Origin: Onthomorpha sp937906975
Lineage (GTDB): Bacteria; Bacteroidota; Bacteroidia; Bacteroidales; P3
Length of the DNA stretch: 64,000 nucleotides
Direction: 5' to 3'
Assembly (NCBI GenBank): GCA_045614605.1
Contig: JAZLDH010000007.1
Span: 124,001 to 188,000 of the forward strand
The position numbers and the translations under genes are program-made. Positions 7,613 through 16,732 of this stretch are shown one piece after another; position 1 is the first letter of the stretch; the number at the start of each line of letters is the position of its first letter. Below the pieces are notes generated by a model. It was not told where the DNA came from and made no database searches. It saw only the letters and a program-made list of their open reading frames with translations.

Positions 7613-8791
7613 CTACATTGAAACTATTTTAAATTCAACTCTTCTATTCTTTGCTCTTCCCTCATCTGTGGCATTGTCTGCTATTGGTTGTTTTGCTCCA
7701 AATCCTTTATGAGTTAGACGTTTTTGGTCTATGCCTTTTTCTACCAAATAGTTGAAAACAGCTTCCGCTCTTTCTCTTGAAAGCTTTAAATTATACTTAT
7801 CACTTCCCTTACTGTCGGTGTGTCCAGAAAGTTCTATCTTCATATTTGGATATTCTTCCAAAATATTTATTAGTTTGTGAAGTTCCACAAAGCTTTGAGG
7901 TAAAAGCACACTCTTATCAAAGTCAAAGAAAATATTTTCCAAAACAATCACTTGACCAACTTTATATTGAGGCTCGTCCTTTTGTGTAGTTATAGTAATA
8001 TTTTCTTGTTTTATAACTTTTTTCTCATGACATGTTAAACAATACAACTCAACATCATCAATATAGTAATAAGCACCAGGAAGAATGTTTTTTAAGAATT
8101 TAGGAAATAAAAGGTTACTTTGTTCAGCAGGATAGAAATTCCCAATCGTAAGGAACTTTTCTCCACCTTTTGCCACAAATTCGCCTTCAATTTTTTGCCA
8201 ATTCTCTGTGTCTAATAAAGGTTTGTCAAAAGAATTAACAACTTGAGGTTGAAATATCTTTGCAATCTCTTGCTTAATTCCGTTGGTGTGTTTTGTTTTA
8301 GTGTTGTTGGTGAAAAGTTCACGAGTATCGTCTTTTATTCTCTCGTTTGTAAAAAGTCCACCTATGGTTGCAACCGCACCGGTTGAGTATTCGGAAAGGC
8401 TAACCCAAAAACTAAGTTTATATCTCTCGCCAGCTTGAAGTGTTTCTTTAAGCTCTGTTTGAATATATTCACGATATGTTGTTTTTGAAGTGTAGATTCC
8501 AACCATTGCATCGCCTGTTTTTGCATATTGATAGCCCAATTTGTTTTTTGGCATTTGACATTGCTTTCCTCCACAAGGGTGATAGTAATCAGAAGAGCCA
8601 CCTGTTGGTTGCCACCACGCTTCAACCTCCATCATTTGACCGTATGGTTCAATTTTTTGAGGACAATAAAGATGGTCTTCAAAAGAATTATTATAGATTA
8701 AGTTCTTTTTTTCAGGTGTTTCTTGTCCTAAAACACTATTTGTAAAGCAACAAAGCAGTAAAATCGGTGCTATAAATCTAAACATCTCCAA
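7613..8791 (-). CDS. OmpA-family peptidoglycan-associated outer-membrane protein
   Basis: 392 aa with a signal peptide (APILLLCCFTNSVLGQ). The N-terminal two thirds begin NLIYNNSFEDHLYCPQKIEPYGQM and form a beta-rich domain typical of Bacteroidota proteins that carry 'NxSFE' jelly-roll-like modules. The last ~110 residues are a complete OmpA C-terminal domain: FFDFDKSVLLPQSF, the helix-strand IELSGHTDSKGSDKYNLKLS, then RAEAVFNYLVEKGI and NRRVEFKI. The conserved Asp/Arg pair for diaminopimelate binding (TDSKG, NRRVE) is present, so anchoring to peptidoglycan is expected. The start overlaps miaA by 22 bp. Confidence 0.85.
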   Translation of the reverse strand: MEMFRFIAPILLLCCFTNSVLGQETPEKKNLIYNNSFEDHLYCPQKIEPYGQMMEVEAWWQPTGGSSDYYHPCGGKQCQMPKNKLGYQYAKTGDAMVGIYTSKTTYREYIQTELKETLQAGERYKLSFWVSLSEYSTGAVATIGGLFTNERIKDDTRELFTNNTKTKHTNGIKQEIAKIFQPQVVNSFDKPLLDTENWQKIEGEFVAKGGEKFLTIGNFYPAEQSNLLFPKFLKNILPGAYYYIDDVELYCLTCHEKKVIKQENITITTQKDEPQYKVGQVIVLENIFFDFDKSVLLPQSFVELHKLINILEEYPNMKIELSGHTDSKGSDKYNLKLSRERAEAVFNYLVEKGIDQKRLTHKGFGAKQPIADNATDEGRAKNRRVEFKIVSM

Positions 8792-9663
8792 TCAATTTTA
8801 TTTTCAGCATTAAGCCAAAGTGTATTCTTATCTTTCTTAAACCAAGTCATTTGTCGCTTGGCATATTGTCTTGTATTAATTTTTATATTCTCAATAGCAG
8901 TAGAAAAATCTACCTTTCCATCAAAGTATTCAAATAACTCCTTGTAACCAACTGTTTGCAAGGCTTGCAAATCTCTAAAAGGGTAAACACCTCTTGCCTC
9001 ATTTTCCAAACCCTCTTCAATCATTAAATCAACCCTTTTATAAATCCTATCCAAAAGAATTTCTCTTTCTCTTTCAAGTCCAAGTTTTATTATCTCAAAA
9101 TCACGTTTTTTCTTTTCCCCAGAGCGAAAAGAAGTAAAGGTCTTGCCTGTTTGACGACATACCTCTAAGGCTCTAATTAATCTTATATGATTTTGTCTAT
9201 CAACAATCTGCCAATACTCAGGGTCTTTTTGCATAAGCTCCTCTTGAAGTGGAGCAATCCCTTGCGTAGCGAATAAATTGTTTAATTCCTCTCTAATCTC
9301 AGCTTTTACATCAGGCATATTATCAACCCCATAGCAAAGAGCATTCACATAAAGTCCGCTACCACCCGTAAGAACTGCATAATCATTGTTTTGAAATATT
9401 CTTTCCAACTCTTTAAGAGCGTCTTGCTCAAAATCTGCTACGTTATACTTTTGATGAATTGAGATATGGCCAATAAGATTGTGCTTTGCCAAGGAAAGTT
9501 CCAAAGCAGTAGGAGTAGCAACCCCTATATTCAATTCCTTATAAAACTGACGAGAATCAGCAGATACGATTTCAGTATTTAGAAAATTTGCCAATTCTAT
9601 ACTTAAAGCCGTTTTTCCAACAGCCGTAGGTCCAATTAAAACAACTAACTTCTTTTTGCTCAT
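8770..9663 (-). CDS. miaA: tRNA dimethylallyltransferase
   Basis: 297 aa, normal length. MiaA transfers a dimethylallyl group to N6 of A37 in tRNAs that read U-starting codons. The P-loop is GPTAVGKT (residues 11-18), followed by the family signatures SADSRQFYKELNIGVATP and TGGSGLYVNALCYG, plus the tRNA-binding RNHIRLIRALEV and the C-terminal NTRQYAKRQMTWFKKD. The start codon overlaps the stop of the upstream CCA-adding enzyme by 4 bp (ATGA), so the two tRNA-maturation genes are translationally coupled. Confidence 0.95.
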   Translation of the reverse strand: MSKKKLVVLIGPTAVGKTALSIELANFLNTEIVSADSRQFYKELNIGVATPTALELSLAKHNLIGHISIHQKYNVADFEQDALKELERIFQNNDYAVLTGGSGLYVNALCYGVDNMPDVKAEIREELNNLFATQGIAPLQEELMQKDPEYWQIVDRQNHIRLIRALEVCRQTGKTFTSFRSGEKKKRDFEIIKLGLEREREILLDRIYKRVDLMIEEGLENEARGVYPFRDLQALQTVGYKELFEYFDGKVDFSTAIENIKINTRQYAKRQMTWFKKDKNTLWLNAENKIDWRCLDL

Positions 9664-11090
9664 TGTTTTTTCAAGCCTAATTTTTCTGCCTCTTTAAAAA
9701 GCAATTCCATTGCAGCCTCTTTATCATTAGGAATTACGCCATCTAAAATAGCGTCTTTTATAATAGTTTTCAAAATTCCAATTTCCCTACAAGGAGAAAT
9801 GTTGAAAATTTCCATTATCTGCTCACCATCAACAGGAGGTTGGAAGTTTCTAATCTTATCCTTTTCCTCAATCTCAATAAGCTTTTGTTTAACCACTTCA
9901 AAGTTTTGCATATATTGCTTAACCTTGTTTATATTCTTTGAAGTAACATCAGCCTGACAAAGAAGCATTAAATCATCAATATCTTCACCCGCATCAAACA
10001 AAAGACGTCTTACAGCAGAATCAGTAACCACACTTTCCGCCAAAATAATAGGTCTTAAATGCAGAGCAACCAACTTTTCCACATACTTCATCTTTTCATT
10101 CAAAGGAAGTTTTAGCTTTCTGAAAATATTTTTCACCATTCTGCTACCCTTAATTTCATGCCCATGGAAAGTAAAGCCAGTCTTTTCATCATACCTTTTA
10201 CAATAAGGCTTTCCAATATCGTGCAAAAGAGCAGTCCAACGCAAGAATAAATTATCAGTTTTAGCAGAAATATTTTCCAAAACCTCCAAAGTATGTTTGA
10301 AATTATCCTTATGAGAACGCTCACCAACAGACTCAGTACCCTTTAACTTAACAAGTTCGGGAATAATCCTTTCAAGCAAACCCGCCTTATCCATCAAACG
10401 AAACGCCATTGAAGGATGAGAAGACATAATCATTTTATTTATCTCCTCAATGTTTCTTTCCATAGACACAATCTCAATCCTATAAGCATTTCTCTTAATA
10501 GCATCAAAAGTATCAGGGTGAATAGAAAAATCCAAACGGCTTGCAAATCTAATAGCCCTAAGCATTCTCAAAGGGTCGTCCGAAAAAGTAATATCAGGGT
10601 CAAGAGGTGTTTGAATAATTTGATTCTTAATATGATTTATACCATCAAAAGGATCAAGCAACTTACCATAATTCTCTTTATTTAAGCAAATCGCCATAGC
10701 ATTTATGGTGAAATCTCTTCTATTTTGGTCATCTTCCAAAGTGCCGTCCTCAACAATAGGCTTACGAGAGTCTCTATTGTAGCTTTCTTTCCTTGCACCC
10801 ACAAATTCAACCTGCCAAATCTCCTCACCATCCTTGTAATTAAGCATAGCAGTGCCGAAGTTTCTAAAGATAGTAACCTTAGAAGTCTTGCTACCCAACA
10901 AATCGTGTAACCTATTAGCCAATTTAATGCCACTACCAATAGTAACAACATCAATATCCTTACAAGGGCGATTCATAATAGCATCACGAACATAACCACC
11001 CACAACGTAAGTTTCCAAGCCCAAAGAATCCGCAGCCTCTTGAATGAGTTTAAATACAGGAAAATTAAGTTTTTCTTCTAAATTTAACAT
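9660..11090 (-). CDS. cca: CCA tRNA nucleotidyltransferase with HD domain
   Basis: 476 aa. The nucleotidyltransferase head has YVVGGYVRDAIMNRPCKDIDVVTIG (the two metal-binding Asp are in DID), the RRDFTINAMA motif and the DPDITFSDDPLRMLRAIRFASRLDFSIH motif. A following HD domain is seen as WTALLHDIGKPYC and FHGHEIKGSRMV. In this family the enzyme adds or repairs the 3' CCA end of tRNA; the fused HD domain is common and has phosphodiesterase activity in other bacteria. The tRNA-Ser gene in this window lacks an encoded CCA, so this enzyme would be needed to mature it. It is the first gene of the minus-strand run. Confidence 0.9.
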   Translation of the reverse strand: MLNLEEKLNFPVFKLIQEAADSLGLETYVVGGYVRDAIMNRPCKDIDVVTIGSGIKLANRLHDLLGSKTSKVTIFRNFGTAMLNYKDGEEIWQVEFVGARKESYNRDSRKPIVEDGTLEDDQNRRDFTINAMAICLNKENYGKLLDPFDGINHIKNQIIQTPLDPDITFSDDPLRMLRAIRFASRLDFSIHPDTFDAIKRNAYRIEIVSMERNIEEINKMIMSSHPSMAFRLMDKAGLLERIIPELVKLKGTESVGERSHKDNFKHTLEVLENISAKTDNLFLRWTALLHDIGKPYCKRYDEKTGFTFHGHEIKGSRMVKNIFRKLKLPLNEKMKYVEKLVALHLRPIILAESVVTDSAVRRLLFDAGEDIDDLMLLCQADVTSKNINKVKQYMQNFEVVKQKLIEIEEKDKIRNFQPPVDGEQIMEIFNISPCREIGILKTIIKDAILDGVIPNDKEAAMELLFKEAEKLGLKKQ

Positions 11091-11176
11091 ACTGCAAAAA
11101 TACGCAAAAACTTCAATTTACTAAAATAAAAACACATAAAACTAAAATAAAAATAATTTTTTTTATTACAAAAACT

Positions 11177-11206
11177 TGTTAAGTGAAAAAATGTTTATTA
11201 TATTTG
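11177..11206 (+). promoter_or_regulatory. Canonical Bacteroidota promoter of rocD
   Basis: TTG at 11177-11179, spacer of exactly 19 bp, TATATTTG at 11199-11206. The leader to the ATG at 11241 is about 28 nt. Confidence 0.75.
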
Positions 11207-11240
11207 CAACCTATTAAATATTAACCTAAAACAAAAAGTT

Positions 11241-12461
11241 ATGAAACGTTCAGAAGAATTTATCGAAATGGAACACCACTACGGTGCACACAATTACCAC
11301 CCACTACCAGTAGTACTTTCAAAAGGCGAAGGAGCTTTCGTATGGGACGTAGAAGGTAAAAAATATTTTGATTTCTTATCGGCATATTCAGCAGTCAATC
11401 AAGGACATTGCCACCCAAAAATCGTGAATGCCCTATGCGAACAAGCAAAAACACTAACACTTACTTCGAGAGCGTTTTACAACGACTGCTTAGGACCATA
11501 CGAAAAGTACATAACAGAATACTTTGGCTATGACAAAGTATTGCCAATGAACACAGGAGCCGAAGCAGACGAAACAGCAATGAAATTAGCACGTAGATGG
11601 GGTTACAAAGTAAAAGGAATCCCAGAAAACGAAGCCATAATAATCTGTTGCGAAGGCAACTTCCACGGAAGAACCATATCAATCATATCCATGTCCACAG
11701 ACCCAGACAGCTATGGTCAGTTCGGACCATTCACACCAGGCTTTTTGAAAATACCATACAATGACACCGCAGCCTTAGAACAAGCCTTAGAAAAATGTGG
11801 CGACAAAGTAGCAGGATTTCTTGTAGAACCAATACAAGGAGAAGCAGGAGTGTATGTACCAAACGAAGGATATCTAAAAACATGTTACGAACTTTGTAAA
11901 AAATACAACGTACTTTTCATAGCCGATGAAGTACAAACAGGAATCGCCCGCACAGGAAAAATGCTTGCATGCGACCACGAAGGCGTAAGACCCGACATAC
12001 TTATCTTAGGAAAAGCACTTTCAGGAGGAGTAATACCAGTTTCAGCAGTTTTGGCCGATGATGAAATAATGCTAACCATAAAACCAGGCGAACACGGCTC
12101 AACATTCGGAGGCTTTTGCTTAGCAGGCAAAGTAGCAATGGCAGCTCTGCAAGTAGTAAAAGACGAAAACTTAGAACAAAAAGCAGAAGAATTAGGAAAA
12201 GTCTTTAGAGAAGAAATGTCAAAGGTTAAAAGCGATATGATAGAATTAGTAAGAGGAAAAGGACTCTTAAACGCAATCGTTATAAAACCAAAGAACGGAA
12301 AAGAAGCTTGGGACGTATGCTTAAAGATGAAAGAATTAGGAGTGCTTGCCAAACCAACCCACCAACACATCATTAGATTCGCACCACCACTTGTAATAAC
12401 AAAAGACCAATTGATGGAAGCAATCGAACTAATCAAACAAGCAATCCTATCATTTGAATAA
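11241..12461 (+). CDS. rocD: Ornithine--oxo-acid aminotransferase
   Basis: 406 aa, class III PLP aminotransferase, normal length. It converts ornithine and 2-oxoglutarate to glutamate-5-semialdehyde and glutamate. Diagnostic features are the N-terminal HHYGAHNYHPLPVVLSKGEG, SAYSAVNQGHCHPKI, NTGAEADETAMKLARRWGY, the EPIQGEAGV glutamate, Asp229 in FIADEVQTG and the Schiff-base lysine K258 in LGKALSGG. It is monocistronic: a perfect promoter upstream and a strong hairpin downstream. The plus strand is conspicuously A/C-rich here, with C-ending and A-ending codons, unlike the Nfn gene; the neighbouring minus-strand cca gene shares the same plus-strand A/C bias. Confidence 0.93.
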   Translation: MKRSEEFIEMEHHYGAHNYHPLPVVLSKGEGAFVWDVEGKKYFDFLSAYSAVNQGHCHPKIVNALCEQAKTLTLTSRAFYNDCLGPYEKYITEYFGYDKVLPMNTGAEADETAMKLARRWGYKVKGIPENEAIIICCEGNFHGRTISIISMSTDPDSYGQFGPFTPGFLKIPYNDTAALEQALEKCGDKVAGFLVEPIQGEAGVYVPNEGYLKTCYELCKKYNVLFIADEVQTGIARTGKMLACDHEGVRPDILILGKALSGGVIPVSAVLADDEIMLTIKPGEHGSTFGGFCLAGKVAMAALQVVKDENLEQKAEELGKVFREEMSKVKSDMIELVRGKGLLNAIVIKPKNGKEAWDVCLKMKELGVLAKPTHQHIIRFAPPLVITKDQLMEAIELIKQAILSFE

Positions 12462-12497
12462 ACAATAAAATTAACGCTAATTAGCATCCGAAAATAG

Positions 12498-12557
12498 CGG
12501 ATTCTTTATCGCTAAGTCCAAAAAAAAATGAGTTACCGATAAAGAATCCGTTTTTTT
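12498..12557 (+). terminator. Rho-independent terminator after rocD
   Basis: 14-bp perfect stem (CGGATTCTTTATCG at 12498-12511 with its complement at 12537-12550), 25-nt loop, then nine T. Confidence 0.9.
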
Positions 12558-12560
12558 TTA

Positions 12561-12568
12561 TATATTTG
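12561..12568 (+). promoter_or_regulatory. -7 box of the DUF234 ATPase gene
   Basis: TATATTTG immediately after the terminator T-run, 22 bp before the ATG at 12591. A four-codon mini-frame (ATG at 12575, stop at 12587) sits in the leader. Confidence 0.55.
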
Positions 12569-12590
12569 CAAAAAATGAAACGCCTTTAAT

Positions 12591-14003
12591 ATGAGAGATG
12601 TTATTATTGGACGCCAAGCAGAAAAAGAAATTTTGCGTCAGCGTGTAGAATCAAATTCAGCAGAGCTTATTGCAATTTATGGAAGACGCCGTATAGGAAA
12701 AACATTTTTAGTTCGCCAATATTTTAATGATGAATTTAGTTTTTACGCTACGGGCATTTATCAAGGCACAAAAAAAGAACAACTTTCTGAATTTAAAAGA
12801 CAATTAGAATATTACTCAAAACGTAAATGGAAAGTTGCGAAAGATTGGTTTGAAGCCTTTGCTCAGTTGAGAGAATATCTTGAAACAATAAAAGGAAAAA
12901 ATCCTATAATAGTTTTTCTTGATGAATTACCATGGTTAGATACCCAAAAAAGTCGTTTTGTTAAAGCTTTTGAATATTTTTGGAACTCATACGGAGTAAC
13001 AAATAAGCGTTTAAAACTAATTGTTTGCGGAAGTGCTACAACATGGATGCGAGAAAATGTGCTTTCTGATAAAGGCGGTTTGTATAATCGTACAACAAGA
13101 AGTATATATCTTGCACCTTTTACATTACACGAAACAGAACAATATCTTATTTCAAAAGGTGTAAATTGGAATCGTTATCAAATAGCAGAATGTTATATGA
13201 TTCTTGGAGGGACTCCACTTTATCTACAAATGATAGAAAAGAATATGAGTCTAACTCAAAACATAGATAATCTCTTTTTTGTACAAAATGCTCCATTAGC
13301 GAAGGAATATAATTTCTTATTTCGTTCCCTATTCAATGAAGCAACATTACACAAACAAATTATCGAAGTCCTTGCAAGTAAAGCCTCGGGATTAACTCGT
13401 AAAGAAATAATAACAGCAATTAAGATTGAAGATGGAGGAACACTGACAAAGGCTTTACGGAATTTATGTGATTGTGATTTTATTAGACAATACACCGCCT
13501 TTGGCAAAACGGAGCGTGGTACAATTTATCAATTAACGGATTTATTTACTCTTTTCCATTTGCGCTATGTAAAGGGTTATCGTGGACAAGATGAAAAACA
13601 TTGGCAAAATATGATAGACTCTCCTTCACGTAGAGCATGGAGTGGATATTCTTTTGAACAGTTGTGTTTGCATCATATTCGTCAAATAAAAAATAAATTA
13701 GGAATAAGTGGAGTGCAAAGTGATATTTGCAGTTGGAAAAACGAAAATGCTCAAATTGATTTATTGATAGATAGGAGAGATCAAACGATAAATCTTTGTG
13801 AAATTAAGTTCTCGCAAAGCGAATACGAAATAACAAAACAATATGACGAACACTTGCGAGAGAGAATTGAGAAGTTCCGCTTATCAACCAAAACACGCAA
13901 AGCACTACATCAAACATTTATAACAACATACGGTGTAAAAAAGAATATGTATCAAGCAATAGTCCAAAGCGAAGTGGTGCTTGATGATTTGTTTACAGAG
14001 TAG
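12591..14003 (+). CDS. Archaeal-type AAA ATPase with DUF234 C-terminal nuclease-like domain
   Basis: 470 aa. Walker A is GRRRIGKT (31-38), the characteristic triple-Arg P-loop of the PF01637 STAND-like ATPases. Walker B is IIVFLDELPWLD (Asp-Glu-Leu-Pro at 111-114). A winged-helix region follows (GLTRKEIITAIKIEDGGTLT). The C-terminal DUF234 has WSGYSFEQLCLHHI and a PD-(D/E)XK-like core (IDLLIDRRDQTINLCEIKFS). These proteins are widespread in Bacteroidota and archaea, often multi-copy and accessory; the function is not established. The gene sits alone between rocD and the yfhO-type gene, with its own promoter and a bidirectional terminator built on the 21-bp CTTTG motif. Confidence 0.85.
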   Translation: MRDVIIGRQAEKEILRQRVESNSAELIAIYGRRRIGKTFLVRQYFNDEFSFYATGIYQGTKKEQLSEFKRQLEYYSKRKWKVAKDWFEAFAQLREYLETIKGKNPIIVFLDELPWLDTQKSRFVKAFEYFWNSYGVTNKRLKLIVCGSATTWMRENVLSDKGGLYNRTTRSIYLAPFTLHETEQYLISKGVNWNRYQIAECYMILGGTPLYLQMIEKNMSLTQNIDNLFFVQNAPLAKEYNFLFRSLFNEATLHKQIIEVLASKASGLTRKEIITAIKIEDGGTLTKALRNLCDCDFIRQYTAFGKTERGTIYQLTDLFTLFHLRYVKGYRGQDEKHWQNMIDSPSRRAWSGYSFEQLCLHHIRQIKNKLGISGVQSDICSWKNENAQIDLLIDRRDQTINLCEIKFSQSEYEITKQYDEHLRERIEKFRLSTKTRKALHQTFITTYGVKKNMYQAIVQSEVVLDDLFTE

Positions 14004-14008
14004 CTAAA

Positions 14009-14048
14009 AAAAAGCAAAGAAAAAGTAATTTTTTTCTTTGCTTTTTTT
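14009..14048. terminator. Bidirectional terminator between the ATPase and yfhO-type genes
   Basis: AAAAAGCAAAGAAAAA (to ~14023) pairs with TTTTTCTTTGCTTTTTTT (14031-14048), giving a T-run on both strands. It serves the plus-strand ATPase and the minus-strand membrane protein gene. CAAAG (14015) and CTTTG (14036) are 21 bp apart. Confidence 0.75.
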
Positions 14049-14082
14049 AATTTTTTCTTTGCTTTTTTATTTTTTTTCTTTG
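14015..14082 (+). repeat. 21-bp phased CTTTG array C
   Basis: Cores at 14015 (CAAAG, inverted), 14036, 14057 and 14078 (CTTTG), all exactly 21 bp apart and separated by T-tracts. The last core lies within the 3' end of the yfhO-type gene, where it encodes part of the basic tail FKEKK. Confidence 0.8.
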
Positions 14083-16640
14083 AATCGTTTTATGATTGGT
14101 AGGGCGATTGCTCCTAAGATGAAGGCTATTATTATGATTGAGCCTATTAGGTTAATGATGTTAAAGGTTTTTAGTGTGTCTGGTTCGCATCTTAATTCTA
14201 TTGTATGCTCTCCTGCTGGTACTTCAACGGCTCTTAATATGTAGTTGGCTCTTAGAAGTGGGGTTTCTTTGCCGTCTATGTATGCTTTCCAACCTTCTGC
14301 ATAGTAGATTTCAGAGAATACGCAGAATTGTGAGGTTGTGGATTGTGATTTGTAGATTTTTACATCTGGGTCGTTGTTTTGGCTTGGTTGTAGTGTGATT
14401 GTTGCGTTTTTATCTCTGTTTGTAAGGTCTTTGTTTTTGATTTGTGATGCAAATTCTTGGTTGATGATTGCTGTTTGTTTTGGTTTGAAGTTGTTTAAGG
14501 CAAGTATTTCTTCGTCTGCTGTGTTTACATTTTTTATTTCATCTACAAACCATGCTGCTCCACAGGCTTCTGGGTTTTCTACCGCCATTCCGCCTTCTTG
14601 TCCTAATGGTAGGATAAAGAATCTTGTGTCAAGCATATTTAAAACGTCTAAATTAGGACAGTTTATTTGTTGTTGATAGGTGTAATAGAATTGTCTGATT
14701 TGGTTTTGACTCAATAGGCTTGTGTCTGCTAAGTCTTGTTGTTTGTAGTTAGGGTTTAGTATGTGTAGGTCTATGATGTCTTGGTAGCGTTGTAGTTTTG
14801 CTCCGTGGTATCCGCCGATTGATGGGAAGTGATACGAGGTTGAGGCATCGTTAAAGGTGTTTACTGCTAAGTTATATACGCGGTAGTGATTTATGTTTTT
14901 GGCTTCTACTTCTGATTTTATGGTTTCTATTGCTGGTGTTGTTTGTACTTGCATTTCGTATGGCTTTTTGTAGTTGTCTTCTGAGATATAGCGTTTATCT
15001 ACTTGCCATAGGTCTATTGTTGCTGCTATTCCTATTATGCAGATTGCTATTATTTCTTTTTTAAGTTTGTTTTTAGCAAATAGGAATAGGGTTGCAAAGG
15101 CTATTGCTATGAAGATGAATGAGCGTAGAGAGTCTGAGGTGAAGGCTGCTTTACGGTCTTCGTATAAGGCTTGCATAAAGCTGTTGCCTAACATGGTTTC
15201 AAAGGTTGCGTCTTTGCTTGAACTAAATGATGCAAACACTTCTGGCATCAAGGTACATAGCAAGCAAAATCCTCCTACAACTCCAGCGCTTATGTATAGG
15301 GATTGTAATTTCTTTTTGTCGCTTACTTCTTGGTTAAAGAACTCTTTTAATCCTAAGAAGGCTGCTATTACAAGTGTTACATTGGCTACGACAAGTATCA
15401 TCGAAGGTGTACGGAATTTGTTGTAGAGTGGGAGGTGGTTAAACAAAAATTCGTTTAGCAACATAAAGTTGTTACCCCATGAGATAAGGATTGAAATTAT
15501 TGTTGCTATAAGTAACCACCAGCGTTCTGCTGTTTTGATTAACAAAAAGCCAAGTAGTGAAAGGAATATTACGATTGCTCCAAAGTAAACTGTACCTGCT
15601 GTGAAGGGTTGTTCGCCCCAATAGGTTGAGCCTGCGTATTGATTTATTACTTGTTGGATTTGTGGGTGTGAGGCTTGTGCTGGTTGTGTGTTTTGTATTT
15701 CTCTTAAACGGTTTTCTGCAAGGCTTTCCCAGCGATTGTCGGAACTTCCGCCTCCTTTGTAGTCTGGGATTAGGATTGTAAAGGTTTCTCCAACGCCATA
15801 GCTCCATGCGTATGCGTAGTCTATGCTTAGACCTTTGTCGTTTGTGTTGTCTTTTTCTCTTACTGTGATTTCGCTTCCACCTCTCATGGTGTGTTTTACG
15901 TATTCGTTGTTTAGTGCAAGGTGAGAGGAGTTTGGCATTAGTGATACTACGGCACAGATAACTAAAACTACACCGCTAATTACGAATTGTTTGATTTCTT
16001 TTTCTCTTATTGCATATACAAGGTATGATATACCAAGAACGATTGCTGCAATAAGGGTGTAGTATGTGATTTGTATGTGATTGAAATAGATTTGCAAGCC
16101 AAGTGATAGTGTGAAAAGGATAACGCCCGATATGTATTTGCGTTTCAAAACAAGTATCATACCTGCAAGTATTGGTGCTATCATTGCCATTGCCCATGCT
16201 TTAGTTATGTGTCCTACGCCTATGATTATCACGTTGTAAGAGCCTAAGGCATAAATCAAAGCTGCAAATGCACTTATCAATGGTCGTGCTCCCATTACAT
16301 TCATAAATATATAGAAGCCCAACATCATTATAAAGAATATTCCTGCATCAAAGGAAAATCCCCAAAGTGTGAGTGGTTGGCTTATTGTATCGAAAATGTT
16401 GTTTGATTGTGGGAATGCGATTTGATATGAGGGCATTCCGCTAAACATTGAGTTAGCCCAATTGGAGCGTTCTCCGCTTACTTTTTCATAATCAAGTAAT
16501 TCTTTTGCGGCTCCTTCAAATTGAGCCATATCGCTTTGGAATAATTTTTTGCCTTCTAAGACAGGGCTAAAAAAGACAAAACTTACTACAATAAATGCTG
16601 CTATTGCAATAATGTGAGGTAAGATTTTTTTGAAATTCAT
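14067..16640 (-). CDS. YfhO-family polytopic membrane protein
   Basis: 857 aa. The N-terminus (ILPHIIAIAAFIVVSFVFFSPVLEGKKLFQSDMAQFEG) and the following GERSNWANSMFSGMPSYQI match the YfhO family (PF09586), large membrane proteins related to GT-C glycosyltransferases. About 13 membrane segments run to residue ~550, then a periplasmic C-terminal domain (~580-820) and a final membrane helix before KRFKEKK. The Asp in QSDMAQ and the acidic patch after the first helix are typical of GT-C enzymes. In Gram-positive bacteria YfhO glycosylates lipoteichoic acid; in Bacteroidota the acceptor is unknown. Monocistronic, with a bidirectional terminator. Confidence 0.85.
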   Translation of the reverse strand: MNFKKILPHIIAIAAFIVVSFVFFSPVLEGKKLFQSDMAQFEGAAKELLDYEKVSGERSNWANSMFSGMPSYQIAFPQSNNIFDTISQPLTLWGFSFDAGIFFIMMLGFYIFMNVMGARPLISAFAALIYALGSYNVIIIGVGHITKAWAMAMIAPILAGMILVLKRKYISGVILFTLSLGLQIYFNHIQITYYTLIAAIVLGISYLVYAIREKEIKQFVISGVVLVICAVVSLMPNSSHLALNNEYVKHTMRGGSEITVREKDNTNDKGLSIDYAYAWSYGVGETFTILIPDYKGGGSSDNRWESLAENRLREIQNTQPAQASHPQIQQVINQYAGSTYWGEQPFTAGTVYFGAIVIFLSLLGFLLIKTAERWWLLIATIISILISWGNNFMLLNEFLFNHLPLYNKFRTPSMILVVANVTLVIAAFLGLKEFFNQEVSDKKKLQSLYISAGVVGGFCLLCTLMPEVFASFSSSKDATFETMLGNSFMQALYEDRKAAFTSDSLRSFIFIAIAFATLFLFAKNKLKKEIIAICIIGIAATIDLWQVDKRYISEDNYKKPYEMQVQTTPAIETIKSEVEAKNINHYRVYNLAVNTFNDASTSYHFPSIGGYHGAKLQRYQDIIDLHILNPNYKQQDLADTSLLSQNQIRQFYYTYQQQINCPNLDVLNMLDTRFFILPLGQEGGMAVENPEACGAAWFVDEIKNVNTADEEILALNNFKPKQTAIINQEFASQIKNKDLTNRDKNATITLQPSQNNDPDVKIYKSQSTTSQFCVFSEIYYAEGWKAYIDGKETPLLRANYILRAVEVPAGEHTIELRCEPDTLKTFNIINLIGSIIIIAFILGAIALPIIKRFKEKK

Positions 16641-16703
16641 ATTATTTTTTAATTTTTGTGTTTAATTTGCGTGCAAAACTACAAAAAATTAAGGAAAATT
16701 TAT

Positions 16704-16711
16704 TACTTTTG
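16704..16711 (+). promoter_or_regulatory. -7 box of gyrB
   Basis: TACTTTTG (TAnnTTTG), 21 bp before the ATG at 16733. Confidence 0.55.
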
Positions 16712-16732
16712 TATCTTCAAATAACATAAACA

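Noticed and set aside
11091..11240. Riboswitch or attenuator before rocD
   Set aside because: The gap is AT-rich without stems; the canonical promoter leaves a leader of only ~28 nt.
15037..15426. 129-aa plus-strand frame inside the yfhO-type gene
   Set aside because: Shadow of the conserved membrane segments on the other strand.
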